From the NCBI GenBank assembly GCA_049694275.1, contig JBAVQS010000145.1:1-64000 (forward strand): DNA of 64,000 nucleotides, read 5' to 3'. The translations under genes and the position numbers were made by a program. A model generated the notes under the pieces. The model did no database searches. It had not been told where the DNA came from and worked only from the letters and a program-made list of their open reading frames with translations. Source of the DNA: JBAVQS01 sp049694275. Its GTDB lineage: Bacteria > Chloroflexota > Anaerolineae > UBA4142 > SHND01. Below are positions 26,207-35,464 of this stretch, piece after piece (the stretch's first letter is position 1; the number at the start of each line of letters is the position of its first letter).

Positions 26207-26893
26207 ATGCCCAACACCTCCGCTCAGCCGCAAAATCAAATGCAAGCCCCAATCCGGGTGATTATTGCCGACGACCATCCGATGGTCCGTGAAGGACTTG
26301 CCAGCATGCTGACGGCCAAAGGCATCGAGGTCGTCGGCGAGGCATCAAACGGGCGTGAGGCAATCGCTCTGGCGAAATCGCTCAATCCCAGTGTTGTTCT
26401 CATGGATGTTCGCATGCCGGACCTCGACGGGCTGGAAGCTTGCCGCCTGCTCCATCGCGATCAGCCGGACCTCCCTGTCATTATCGTCACCACCTATGAT
26501 AACCCGGCCTATATGGCCAAGGCACTCTCTGCCGGGGCTGCCGGCTACATTCTGAAGGGGGCTACACGCGATGAACTGCTTCAGGCCGTCCGCGCCGTTG
26601 CCGAAGGCGGGATGCTCTGGGATCGCGGGCTGATGCAGCAGGTTGTTCGCAAGACCGTACAGGACCTGACGCAACCACAAGAGGATGAGCAACTGTTAGA
26701 ATCGCTCACTGCGCGTGAGCGCGAGATCCTGGCGCTGATTGCCCAGGGAATGAACAATCGCGAAATCGCCGAGACGCTCTCAGTCACAGTGAGCACCGTC
26801 AAGACTCACATTGAGCACATTCTGGCCAAGTTGCAGGCAACGGACCGGGTGCAGGCCGCAGTGTGGGCTGTCCGACACGGTTACGTTCAATAG
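26207..26893 (+). CDS. NarL/LuxR-family response regulator
   Basis: A 228-residue two-domain regulator. Receiver domain (about 17-135) with acidic DDHPMVREGL, phosphoacceptor Asp in VVLMDVRMPDLDG, conserved Thr in VIIVTTYDN and Lys in YILKGAT. The C-terminal LuxR helix-turn-helix covers about 163-225 (LTAREREILALIAQGMNNREIAETL...STVKTHIEHILAKL). It is the expected DNA-binding partner of the upstream GAF kinase. GAGG precedes the ATG at normal spacing. Target genes are not evident. Confidence 0.93.
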   Translation: MPNTSAQPQNQMQAPIRVIIADDHPMVREGLASMLTAKGIEVVGEASNGREAIALAKSLNPSVVLMDVRMPDLDGLEACRLLHRDQPDLPVIIVTTYDNPAYMAKALSAGAAGYILKGATRDELLQAVRAVAEGGMLWDRGLMQQVVRKTVQDLTQPQEDEQLLESLTAREREILALIAQGMNNREIAETLSVTVSTVKTHIEHILAKLQATDRVQAAVWAVRHGYVQ

Positions 26894-26920
26894 CGGTAAA
26901 GCGCCCCTCAGATATAAAAT

Positions 26921-26950
26921 GGCAAGGGTGGAGATATCTCCACCCTTACC
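26921..26950. terminator. Bidirectional terminator after the response regulator
   Basis: Near-perfect 30-bp palindrome (one mismatch) rich in GGGTGGAG/CTCCACCC, followed by ATTTT on the plus strand. It lies between convergent genes. Confidence 0.65.
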
Positions 26951-26977
26951 ATTTTCCAACACGCCCGCCAGGTGAGT

Positions 26978-27199
26978 TCATTGCCCTGCCGAAGTCACAA
27001 AGGAATTCAGAAAGGACATGAATTGCGTTCCGAATACGCCGACCAGAACCGCTAACAGCAAAATAATAATAACCAGCGCCCAAATAAATGTGTTACTCAG
27101 AAAGGCTCCAATGGCCTCCTGCAATGGCGGCGATTGGGATTCCGGCTCTTCGTAGACCTCCGGCGGTCGCTCCGTCTCACTGGGTCCGTCCCGCGACAT
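26978..27199 (-). CDS. Small tail-anchored-like membrane protein
   Basis: A 73-residue protein of unknown function. The first 40 residues are polar and acidic with many Pro and Glu (SETERPPEVYEEPESQSPP); one long hydrophobic helix follows (about 44-64, FIWALVIIILLLAVLVGVFG) and a short polar tail ends it. The ATG at 27199 has GGGGGT at good spacing; an in-frame ATG at 27232 is less well placed. Its promoter appears to share a palindromic -35 with herA on the other strand. Confidence 0.6.
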   Translation of the reverse strand: MSRDGPSETERPPEVYEEPESQSPPLQEAIGAFLSNTFIWALVIIILLLAVLVGVFGTQFMSFLNSFVTSAGQ

Positions 27200-27260
27200 C
27201 AACACCCCCTTTTCACCAGATTTGGCTTGCAATATATATACGCTCTACGTGGCAAAATGA

Positions 27261-27289
27261 ATCATGTTGGCTTATCGCCATAATGTCAA
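27261..27289 (-). promoter_or_regulatory. Promoter of the small membrane protein gene
   Basis: Minus-strand TTGACA (27284-27289), 17-bp spacer, CATGAT (27261-27266). The -10 is weak. The -35 is half of the palindrome TGTCAATTGACA. Confidence 0.4.
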
Positions 27290-27318
27290 TTGACACTCCC
27301 CTTTTCATCCGCTATAAT
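27290..27318 (+). promoter_or_regulatory. herA promoter
   Basis: TTGACA (27290-27295), 17-bp spacer, TATAAT (27313-27318): a perfect consensus match. Leader of about 62 nt. Confidence 0.85.
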
Positions 27319-27386
27319 GCCTCTATACCTTTTAGAACGCCTGTTTCACTATCGCGAAACACCGGAACCTGAGAAGGAGGTCGCCT

Positions 27387-29357
27387 ATGGATACTGTTGG
27401 CTATGTCGTCGGAGAAGTTCGGACGGATGAATTTACGTTTGTGACCAATCGGCTGATTGCTCCACCCCGCCTGGAGTATATTGTCGTCCAGGTTGAGGAA
27501 AAAGAACGTCGAGTCGGTCTCCTCCCACGCCCCAAAATGGTCTCGGTCCTCGCGCAGGTGACCCGGCTGAGCGTATCCTCACGTCTGTTAGACACCACCC
27601 TATCCTATGACGAGGTCGCGTCCATTCTCAGCCGGCTCGGTTCTTCGCAGCCCATCATTGTCGGAGTTGCCAAAGTGCTTGGTTACTTGGAACGAAACGT
27701 TCCTTTAACCCAGACCAATCGCGACTATGAAGGAATAACCGCTGATCTTGAGCCTGATCCAACCGGTGAACTTATGAAGGAAGCAGGCCCCTTCTCGGTA
27801 AGATTTCCCCGCCACGCGGCAATGCCTGGAACCCCCGTCTATCGCGCCGAGGATCAACTATTAAAACATTTCTTTTCAGTGGCGAACAGCGGAATCGAGG
27901 TCGGCCAACTGATTAACCGCGACCAGGTATCCGTCGTCTTGAACCCGAACGGCCTGCGCAGGCATCTCGCCGTCATCGCGCAGACCGGCGCCGGCAAGTC
28001 TTTTACGGTCGGCGTCGTTCTCGAAAAATTGCTCCAGCTTGGCGGTACCATCGTAGTGTTTGACCCCAATAGCGATTATGTCCTAATGCGCCGGGACACC
28101 AAGAGCCAGCCTACCCCTTTTGCCAATCAGGTCGAAATTTACCGCCTACCCACGACCCAGGCCGGCCGTATTCCTGACGACGAAATCGGCGGATCAAAAC
28201 GCTTTACGATGAAATTCTCCGAACTTGACGTCGACGAGATCGCGGCTATGTGTGGCATCCCGGAAACCTCGACCAATATCCGCAAAGCACTCCAGACCGC
28301 CCATGACAACCTCCTCGGCACTGACTATTCGCCGCACATTTTTTTGCAAGAGCTACAGCACATCGCCAACGGGGGAAGCGACAACGCCGAACCAAAAGTA
28401 AGTCGGGACCACATGCCGCGCGGTCCGCAGTCGCCCCTGGCAGGCGCTACAACAGGCAAAAACGACGAATTCTCGCGCGAATTTCGCCGAGCGGCTGCAT
28501 CCAAAGCCAACATCGACATCGATTTCGACGACCTTGGCCGGCGCGAAGAGACCCCGCCGGATGAGACCTTCCAGACTGCGTTCCCCTCCCCCTCCGCCGC
28601 TTCGCAGAATGGGAAAAATGACAAGGCTGTGAGCCTCGATGCAATCGCCGGCGCGCAAAAAGCAACCAAATATATCGAGCGACTGGCGCGGGTCGACATC
28701 TGGGGCTATGAGGATGTTCCCATGGCCGAGCTCCTCCGCCCGATGAACCTATCGGTCATCGACCTTGCCGGAGTGGACAACTGGATTAGCGAGTTTGTGG
28801 TAGACAAAGTCTTGCGCGAGACGTGGGGCGAGGCCACGGCTAAAGGACTCGCACACCCCGTCTTTTTTGTCGTCGAAGAGGCTCACAACTTTGTCCCTGC
28901 TGGTCAAGGCGCCCGCTCGCAGGCGGCCGGCATCATCAAGCGCATTGCCTCAGAAGGCCGCAAGTTCGGAATCTTTCTCGTTCTGATCACCCAGCGCCCA
29001 TTCAAAGTTCATCCCGACACGCTCTCCCAGTGCAATTCGCAAATCATTATGCGCCTGACCAACCCTCAGGATCAGCAGGCCATCAAGCAATCCTCTGAAG
29101 GGATTAGCGAAGGGCTGCTCAGCGACCTTCCCGGATTGAACATCGGCGAAGCCGTGATTCTGGGACCGATTGTGCGCGTCCCCGTCATGGTCAAGATCGG
29201 CCAGCGCCTCTCTCAGGAGGGTGGCAATGACATCGACGTGGTCAAGGCACTCGAAAACGCGCGCAGCGAGGCGGTTATTGACAACCGCGAACAGGTTGAG
29301 CGCAAGGAAAAGAAATCGCGCAAAAAAAGTGAATGGGTAGAGGAACTAGACGGGTGA
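27387..29357 (+). CDS. herA: HerA-like hexameric DNA translocase
   Basis: A 656-residue HerA/FtsK-superfamily ATPase. N-terminal HAS-barrel domain (GYVVGEVRTDEFTFVTN), Walker A in IAQTGAGKSFT (about residue 199), Walker B in VFFVVEEAHNFVP (about 492), the sensor segment LVLITQRPFKVHPDTLSQC and an arginine-rich end. An insert of about 100 residues (roughly 320-420) is charged, low in complexity and unlike the core. In archaea HerA works with the NurA nuclease and Mre11-Rad50 in end resection; here mre11- and rad50-like genes follow but no nurA is visible. AAGGAGG precedes the ATG. Its tail is basic (KEKKSRKKSE). Confidence 0.9.
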   Translation: MDTVGYVVGEVRTDEFTFVTNRLIAPPRLEYIVVQVEEKERRVGLLPRPKMVSVLAQVTRLSVSSRLLDTTLSYDEVASILSRLGSSQPIIVGVAKVLGYLERNVPLTQTNRDYEGITADLEPDPTGELMKEAGPFSVRFPRHAAMPGTPVYRAEDQLLKHFFSVANSGIEVGQLINRDQVSVVLNPNGLRRHLAVIAQTGAGKSFTVGVVLEKLLQLGGTIVVFDPNSDYVLMRRDTKSQPTPFANQVEIYRLPTTQAGRIPDDEIGGSKRFTMKFSELDVDEIAAMCGIPETSTNIRKALQTAHDNLLGTDYSPHIFLQELQHIANGGSDNAEPKVSRDHMPRGPQSPLAGATTGKNDEFSREFRRAAASKANIDIDFDDLGRREETPPDETFQTAFPSPSAASQNGKNDKAVSLDAIAGAQKATKYIERLARVDIWGYEDVPMAELLRPMNLSVIDLAGVDNWISEFVVDKVLRETWGEATAKGLAHPVFFVVEEAHNFVPAGQGARSQAAGIIKRIASEGRKFGIFLVLITQRPFKVHPDTLSQCNSQIIMRLTNPQDQQAIKQSSEGISEGLLSDLPGLNIGEAVILGPIVRVPVMVKIGQRLSQEGGNDIDVVKALENARSEAVIDNREQVERKEKKSRKKSEWVEELDG

Positions 29358-29402
29358 GGCGGAAGAGAACACGGGAATGTGTGGGAGTGCGGGAGGGCAG
29401 TG

Positions 29403-29426
29403 GCCCTGCACATCAAAGGACAGGGC
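29403..29426 (+). terminator. Weak terminator after herA
   Basis: GCCCTG/CAGGGC stem with a 12-nt loop followed by TATTTT, 45 bases past the herA stop. In the 29358-29620 gap the only other signal is a TATAAT at 29575-29580 without a good -35. Confidence 0.45.
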
Positions 29427-29620
29427 TATTTTCAGAGTGCGTGCGGGACATGTAACAGCGGATCATTAGGAACATCAATCGTGCAAACACTTGGAGACGA
29501 ATCGCTTGGTGAAGCTGTTTGATTTGTTTGTGACGCATGTAGTGTTGCGAGCAGAGTGAAAGAGGGAACGCGTATATAATCCGCAGTAGGAATATTGGGC
29601 TCCGGAAAGAGAGGCTCGCA

Positions 29621-31006
29621 ATGAAAAAATTCGACCTCAATATACAGAAAGTACTTGAAGATTGGGAACCATATCATGCTATTCGAGAAGTTATCGCTAA
29701 TGCACTTGATGAGCAAGCATTGACTAACAGTGAAGATATCAAAATCTTTCGCGATAAGCAGGGCTGTTGGCATATTCGTGATTTTGGTCGTGGGTTGAAG
29801 TATGAACATCTCACGCAGAATGAAAATGAAGAAAAACTTCAGAGCCAGTATCTAATTGGTAAGTTTGGTGTCGGCCTCAAGGATGCATTAGCTACCTTCG
29901 ATAGAAGGAAAATCAAAGTTCTGATTAAATCACCTTATGGTGACATCTCTCTAGGAAAATCGCGAAAACATGACTTTGAGGATATAGTAACTCTCCACGC
30001 CTATGTAGCCGAGCCATCTGGTCCTCATCTCGTCGGGACCGAGTTCATTTTAGAGGGCTGTAAGGCTGAGGATATAGAAAAAGCCAAGAATCTATTTCTA
30101 AAGTTTTCTGGAGATGTGATTCTTGAAGGGACTCGATATGGTGAAGTCTTGGAGAAGAAAGGAACTTCAGCAAGTATATATATCAATGGCGTCCGGGTCG
30201 CGGAAGAAGAAAATTTTCTCTATTCATACAATATAACTTCGCTGACGCAAGCCATCAAAAAGGCGCTGAATAGAGAAAGGACAAATGTAGGAAGATCGGC
30301 TTACTCGGACAGAATCAAGACCATCCTACTTGCTAGCAAGACAAAAGAGGTGGCGAATGGATTAGTTGAAGATCTAAAAGGATTTGAAACTGGTCTGATT
30401 CATGACGAGCTCAATTGGTCAGATGTCTCTGTTCATGCTTGCAAGTTATTAAACTCGCTCGAGAAGGTCGTCTTCCTCACGGCGGGACAACTGATGAATT
30501 CCACGGATATGGTTGACCGAGCAAGAGCAGATGGTTACAGCGTCGTAACAGTTCCCAACACTATTGGAGATAAAATCGCAGGACAAACTGATATCTCCGG
30601 TAACCGCATATTAGATTTGCACGGGTTTACAACAATCTGGAATGACAGTTTTGAATTCAAGTTTGTGGATATCAAGGAGTTGAACGGAAGAGAAAGAAAA
30701 ATCTTTGAAAAGACTGATGCGATCTTTAAGCTTGTGGGCGGCAGACCTAGAAAAGTAAAACAAATCAAAATATCAGAGACAATGAGAATGGAAAGTTTTG
30801 CGTTGACTGAGGCAACCGGGTTGTGGGAAGAGTTGATAGGCAGAATTATTATCAAACGTTCTGAATTACGTTCTCTTGAAGACTATGCGGGAACACTTTT
30901 GCATGAAGTAGCCCACGCGATTAGCGAAGAACGAGATATCTCTGCGGGCTTCGAGGGACAGCTAACCAGTTTTCTTGGAACACTTGCATCCGATGCTGTC
31001 GGGTAA
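29621..31006 (+). CDS. GHKL ATPase fused to an HExxH zincin-like domain
   Basis: A 461-residue protein of no named family. The N-terminal third is a GHKL (Hsp90/MutL/histidine-kinase-type) ATP-binding domain: N-box with Glu23, Asn27 and Asp30 (REVIANALDEQ), DFGRG at 54-58 and GKFGVG at 80-85. The middle (about 200-400) has no recognisable motif. The end carries LLHEVAHAISEE with His428, Glu429 and His432 and a possible third ligand Glu445, the layout of a zinc metallopeptidase. Base composition is clearly more AT-rich than the flanking genes and codon use differs (many AAA, GAA, ATA), which points to transfer. GHKL-plus-peptidase is an attractive layout for a conflict or defence protein, but that is inference. 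Confidence 0.7.
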   Translation: MKKFDLNIQKVLEDWEPYHAIREVIANALDEQALTNSEDIKIFRDKQGCWHIRDFGRGLKYEHLTQNENEEKLQSQYLIGKFGVGLKDALATFDRRKIKVLIKSPYGDISLGKSRKHDFEDIVTLHAYVAEPSGPHLVGTEFILEGCKAEDIEKAKNLFLKFSGDVILEGTRYGEVLEKKGTSASIYINGVRVAEEENFLYSYNITSLTQAIKKALNRERTNVGRSAYSDRIKTILLASKTKEVANGLVEDLKGFETGLIHDELNWSDVSVHACKLLNSLEKVVFLTAGQLMNSTDMVDRARADGYSVVTVPNTIGDKIAGQTDISGNRILDLHGFTTIWNDSFEFKFVDIKELNGRERKIFEKTDAIFKLVGGRPRKVKQIKISETMRMESFALTEATGLWEELIGRIIIKRSELRSLEDYAGTLLHEVAHAISEERDISAGFEGQLTSFLGTLASDAVG

Positions 31007-31102
31007 ACCTGAAACCGCTTTTATCCTGTGCCAAATATCTTTTCCGTGTTCATCCATATTAATCTCTGTCCGATCCTATTTCTTATCCGCGTCCTATAAC
31101 CC

Positions 31103-32284
31103 ATGATTCGCATCGTCTTTACGGCCGATAACCATTTGAATCGGTATTACGCCAAAATGTCGCGCGACCAGTTGCGCGAGCGGCGCAAGCGCATCCGCCA
31201 GGCCTGGCGCGAGACGGTCGATTTTGCCATCCAGAGTCGCGCCCATTTCTACCTGCACGCCGGCGACCTCTTTGATGGTCCAGACCCGAACCCCGGCGAG
31301 CTCGCCTTTGTCGCCCGCGAATTCCAGCGCATGGTTGAGCACGGTATCCAGATTCTCGCCATCAGCGGCAATCACGACATGCCGCGCTATATGGGCGAAA
31401 GCGCCTCGCCAATCCGCATCTATCAAGAGCTGCGCGCCGCGCGCGCCTTTACCCGACGCACTGAGGCTGAGTTTGACACCTTTGACATCGACGGCACGCG
31501 CATCGCCATCGGCGGCCTTGCCCCTGACCCCCGCGCCGATCCGACGGCCGACCCGCTTGAAGGCGTCGAGATCAACCCGCCGCCGGCCGATGTCCGTATT
31601 CTCCTTCTGCATAGCGGGGTTGAGGATGCGGTTCCCGAAGCCTTTGCCGAAGCAGTCATCCGTAAGTCGCGCATCGCCGCGCTCAAGTCAATTGACTATT
31701 TCCTGGTCGGAGACATTCATCAAAATCACAAGCTCACCGTCGATCACGCCACCGTGCTCATCCCCGGCGCTACCGAGCGCATGAATTTTGGTGAGCTCAA
31801 ACAAGAGCCGGGTTTTTACTATATCGAGCTCGAAGGCAAACGCCCGGTCAAGTTGATTCGCAAGGGAATCGGGCCACAGCCGATGCGCCGGATTGAAGTC
31901 CGCTCAACCAATCTCCCATCCGAAAATCCAACCGATTATATCGCCGAAGAGATTCGCGCGATGAGTTACAAGGACCAGCTCTTGCAGTTACAGCTTGGCG
32001 GCCCCATCGACCGCGACGTCTATCACCAGTTGCGTTTTTTTGACATCTGGCGATTGGGCAACGAGCTCAATTTCTTTTTTGACCTCGAAAAATCCGGGCT
32101 GGAACTGCGCACAAGCGAGCTTGAGCGCGCAGGTCTGGCGCCGGACGAACGGGTCGACGTCGAGCGCGAGCTTGTGCGCGTCGCGGCCGAGATGCAGGCA
32201 GAAGCAGAGTCCGAGCCACAGCGCGAGCGAATCGCCGACGCGGGCGCCCGCGTGCTGCAAATGTATCGAAGAGGAAAAGAGTAG
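31103..32284 (+). CDS. Mre11/SbcD-like (YhaO-type) nuclease
   Basis: A 393-residue calcineurin-like phosphoesterase of the Mre11 group, expected to cut DNA ends with manganese. Metal-binding motifs in order: ADNHLN (usual D-x-H), HAGDLFDGPDPN, SGNHDMPR, LLHSGVEDAVP and GDIHQNHKL. A C-terminal capping domain rich in Glu and Arg ends the protein. It forms a pair with the Rad50-like gene 81 bases downstream. The pairing with a membrane-spanning Rad50 recalls Bacillus YhaO-YhaN more than SbcD-SbcC. No in-frame ribosome site is strong. Confidence 0.87.
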   Translation: MIRIVFTADNHLNRYYAKMSRDQLRERRKRIRQAWRETVDFAIQSRAHFYLHAGDLFDGPDPNPGELAFVAREFQRMVEHGIQILAISGNHDMPRYMGESASPIRIYQELRAARAFTRRTEAEFDTFDIDGTRIAIGGLAPDPRADPTADPLEGVEINPPPADVRILLLHSGVEDAVPEAFAEAVIRKSRIAALKSIDYFLVGDIHQNHKLTVDHATVLIPGATERMNFGELKQEPGFYYIELEGKRPVKLIRKGIGPQPMRRIEVRSTNLPSENPTDYIAEEIRAMSYKDQLLQLQLGGPIDRDVYHQLRFFDIWRLGNELNFFFDLEKSGLELRTSELERAGLAPDERVDVERELVRVAAEMQAEAESEPQRERIADAGARVLQMYRRGKE

Positions 32285-32350
32285 ACAAGTAAACAGGTAG
32301 ACAAGGAACCAGGGGGCGCAGAACCCTGCTACCTGTCTACCTGTCTACCG
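32285..32350. repeat. GTAGACA-type inverted repeat
   Basis: Spacer between the mre11- and rad50-like genes. GTAGACAAGTAAACAGGT pairs with ACCTGTCTACCTGTCTAC with two mismatches in 18. Related elements occur at 42680-42754. Confidence 0.6.
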
Positions 32351-32365
32351 ATCTATCATTCCACC

Positions 32366-35300
32366 ATGATTCGCCTGAAACGCCTTTACGCCCACGATTT
32401 CAAGCAATTACGCGAGGTCGAGATCCAATTCCCGGAAGCCGGCCGCATCCTCGTGCAGGGCAATAACGAAGCCGGTAAATCAACCCTTTTTGAAGCGATT
32501 TTCTTTGCTCTCTTTGGGCAAGCCCTTGCCGCAGAAAACATCGGCCGGCCCAACCTGGACGATCTTATCGGGTATGAAAAATCAAAGGCACGGGTCGAGC
32601 TCGATCTTGTGATTGGGGACCGTTTCTTCCATATTGTCCGCACGCTCAACCGCGGCAAGACAAACACCTGGCAGTTGGACATCACCAACGGCGAACGCAT
32701 CGAAGAGATCCGAGGGAACCGCGCAGTAAACGACCGTCTGGTCGCCGAGCTGGGATTTGATTCCGAAGCTTTGCTCAACACCTGCTTTGTGGAACAGAAA
32801 AAGCTTGAAAAGCTTGAAGGGCTCACCAAGGCCAAACGGGAGGAATCGCTCAGCAAGCTATTGAACCTCGAGCGCCTGTTAGAACTTGAGGAAAAGCTGC
32901 GGCTGCGCGGCGAAGACGAAAAGATGCTCTCGCGTCTCACCAGGCGGGTCGAGCTCGCCCTGGCACAAGAGGAGTTGCCGGCCGCCCAGCAAGAGCTCGA
33001 TCAGGCAGAAGGACAGCTCAAGCTCATCGAACTATGCATTCAGGCCACCCGCGCGGCCGACGAGAAACGCGCGGTCGAGAGCCTGAGCAGCCAGTTGCAG
33101 TCGATGCAAGCGCAACGCCAGGAATTACGCACTGCCGTCGATCAGATGGATGCGCTCGACAAGGCCCGGCGGACGATGGGCGTCGCGCTCGAACGTTTTG
33201 ACCTCCTCGCACAGCAAACGGCTGCGCTCGAGGCCCAGCGCAAGGAGCGCGCCGAGGTCGAGCAGCTCATTGTGGAGCAGCTCCCCGCAATCCAGACCCG
33301 CGCCCATGAGCTCACACGCCTTGTACACCATCTCACCCATCTTGGTCAGGTAGAGGCCGCACGCGCTCAAGCCGCCGGCATACTTGAACGGGTCCGACTC
33401 CTTCAGGAAGAATTGGAGGTCCAGGAGGAGCAGAGTAAGCAACTGACTACTGCCATCAGCGAGGCCGAAGCGCGTGCCATACAAGTCGACCAGATGCTAC
33501 GCGAGTACGAAATCGGCGAAGCGCTGGGACAGTGGGCTACCTTTGCGACGGAGGCGATGACCCAAAGCAGCATTGATAGCCTCGTCGCAGAAAAGGAACA
33601 GGCGCGTGACGCGGCCGAGGCCCAACTGCGAGTTGGGATTATCGCCCCAGGAATCCTGCTGGTCGCCCTGGTTACGGCAACCGTGTTCATCCCACTTGCC
33701 CTCTTGCGCTTTAACGGCAACTCTCTCATCGCCGTCGGCGCCGGCGGCGCGCTCCTTATCGCCGATGCCGCCCTTGGCGTCATGCTCATCCGCTGGGCCC
33801 TCCATATCTGGAATCAACTGGAGCAGGCCACCCAGGAACTGGGCGAAGCGGAGGGCGAAGCGAATATGCGCCGCGAGCTTGTTCGTGCATCCGCCGAACG
33901 GCTAGAAAATGCCCGGGCGCGGCTGGAAGCGCTCGGCGTGCCTGTCCCCATCGCCCCGGAACTAGCCCAGGCCCGGCGAAGCGAGATTACTCACACGCTC
34001 GAAAACAAGACGCGCGACGAATTGAATGTGGCACGCGATGCGGCGCAAGAAAGGCGCAACTATGTGCGCGCGCAGCGCGACCTGGGCTTGCAACGCATCC
34101 GGGAACTCGAGTCGGGGATCGAGAACACCGACACGGCGGGGCTGCGGCGCAAAATCGACAAGGCCGAGGTTGTCTTGAATCGCTGGCGTCCGCGGCTTGC
34201 CGTACAGGCAGCCGCGCTTCAAGTTGAACCCGATCTTCAGTCCGTCCGGCAGGCGCGTCAGGAATTGGACGGCGAGCGCAAAGTGTGGCAGGCGCGCATC
34301 CAACAGTCCAAGAACCTCGCCAGGCAGATCGCCGAAGGTGAAACCCGCATCCAAAAGCTGGAAGCGGACATTCAGGTCGCCTACGACGCCGGACGCAGAA
34401 TGCTGAACGGCGCCACCCTATCCTGGTCGAGCACACTTCCCCGGTCCGCTTTTGTAGAGGTAGAACAACAGTTAGGCCAGGCATCTCAAGAGCAGGGCGG
34501 CGATCCGGTGCGCGCCAGGCTCAATGCTCTCGATCGTGAATGGGGGGCCAACGAGCGCGAGCACAAACTGCGTAAGGAGGCGGCGCAGGATGCCGTGAGC
34601 CGGTCCCTCGCGATTGTCCAGGAGCTTCGACTCGACGATGCACTGCCTGCCCAACCGAGCATAGAGGACCTGGAGAATCTGACGCAACGCCTGAACAAGC
34701 TCGAATCTCAGGACAAGACGCCGCTCCAGGCCAGGGTCCGCTCTCTACACCAACGCGTAGGCAGTCTGCGCGAGACATGCAACCGGCTAGAGCGCGAGCT
34801 CAACCTGCAGGGCGAAAGCATTGATCCGCTGGCCGCACGCGAGGAACGGGACACGGAAGAACGCGAACAAGAAGAGCGCAAGCACGGCGCCGAAATCGTC
34901 CTGCGGGCGCGCAAGCGCATTGTGCAAAAGGTTCTCCCGGCAACGATGGATTATCTGCGGCGTATCCTGCCCCAGTTAACCCGCGATCGCTATCACGACG
35001 CCGAGCTCGACCCCGAAACCTACAAGATCCGGGTCTGGGACGAACGCGCCGGCCAGAGCGGGGCCTGGAAGGAAAAGAATATTTTCAGTGGTGGGACCAA
35101 GGACCAATTCTCCCTCGCGCTGCGCCTCGCGTTTGCCCTCGCCACCCTCCCGCAAGAGCGTGGCACCTCGCCCGGTTTCATCTTTCTCGACGAGCCCCTC
35201 GGCTCGTTCGACGAGGAACGCGCCGGCGCGCTGCTCTACCTCCTGACTGACGGCGAGATCGGCCGCGCTTTTGACCAGATCCTGCTCATCAGCCACGTCC

Positions 35301-35383
35301 GCGTCCAGGAGAGCCGCTTTACCCATCACCTGCGCCTCGAAAATGGGGTGGTGGTCGAGAGCGATCTGACATCCAATCAGTAG
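32366..35383 (+). CDS. Rad50/SbcC-like ATPase with two transmembrane helices (YhaN-type)
   Basis: A 1005-residue SMC-family ATPase. Walker A QGNNEAGKSTLFEAIF lies near residue 38; the C-terminal half holds signature FSGGTKDQFSLA (about 906) and Walker B GFIFLDEPLGSFDEER (about 937). Long heptad-rich coiled coils occupy about 150-420 and 490-880. At the centre, where Rad50 has its CxxC zinc hook, there is none; instead two hydrophobic helices (about 425-447 and 455-478, GIIAPGILLVALVTATV and AVGAGGALLIADAALGVMLI) are present. The complex would be anchored in the membrane at the coiled-coil apex, as proposed for Bacillus YhaN. It works with the upstream nuclease. Confidence 0.88.
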   Translation: MIRLKRLYAHDFKQLREVEIQFPEAGRILVQGNNEAGKSTLFEAIFFALFGQALAAENIGRPNLDDLIGYEKSKARVELDLVIGDRFFHIVRTLNRGKTNTWQLDITNGERIEEIRGNRAVNDRLVAELGFDSEALLNTCFVEQKKLEKLEGLTKAKREESLSKLLNLERLLELEEKLRLRGEDEKMLSRLTRRVELALAQEELPAAQQELDQAEGQLKLIELCIQATRAADEKRAVESLSSQLQSMQAQRQELRTAVDQMDALDKARRTMGVALERFDLLAQQTAALEAQRKERAEVEQLIVEQLPAIQTRAHELTRLVHHLTHLGQVEAARAQAAGILERVRLLQEELEVQEEQSKQLTTAISEAEARAIQVDQMLREYEIGEALGQWATFATEAMTQSSIDSLVAEKEQARDAAEAQLRVGIIAPGILLVALVTATVFIPLALLRFNGNSLIAVGAGGALLIADAALGVMLIRWALHIWNQLEQATQELGEAEGEANMRRELVRASAERLENARARLEALGVPVPIAPELAQARRSEITHTLENKTRDELNVARDAAQERRNYVRAQRDLGLQRIRELESGIENTDTAGLRRKIDKAEVVLNRWRPRLAVQAAALQVEPDLQSVRQARQELDGERKVWQARIQQSKNLARQIAEGETRIQKLEADIQVAYDAGRRMLNGATLSWSSTLPRSAFVEVEQQLGQASQEQGGDPVRARLNALDREWGANEREHKLRKEAAQDAVSRSLAIVQELRLDDALPAQPSIEDLENLTQRLNKLESQDKTPLQARVRSLHQRVGSLRETCNRLERELNLQGESIDPLAAREERDTEEREQEERKHGAEIVLRARKRIVQKVLPATMDYLRRILPQLTRDRYHDAELDPETYKIRVWDERAGQSGAWKEKNIFSGGTKDQFSLALRLAFALATLPQERGTSPGFIFLDEPLGSFDEERAGALLYLLTDGEIGRAFDQILLISHVRVQESRFTHHLRLENGVVVESDLTSNQ

Positions 35384-35390
35384 AAATCAA

Positions 35391-35415
35391 AAAGGGCGGA
35401 GAAAATTCCGCCCTT
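35391..35415. terminator. Bidirectional terminator after the Rad50-like gene
   Basis: AAGGGCGGA/TCCGCCCTT stem with a 6-nt loop; A-run on the left gives a T-run for the minus strand. Shared by the convergent radical SAM operon. Confidence 0.75.
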
Positions 35416-35464
35416 GTATCTACACTACCCGTTTCCTTGCCTACCGGTCCACCCAACTATCCGG

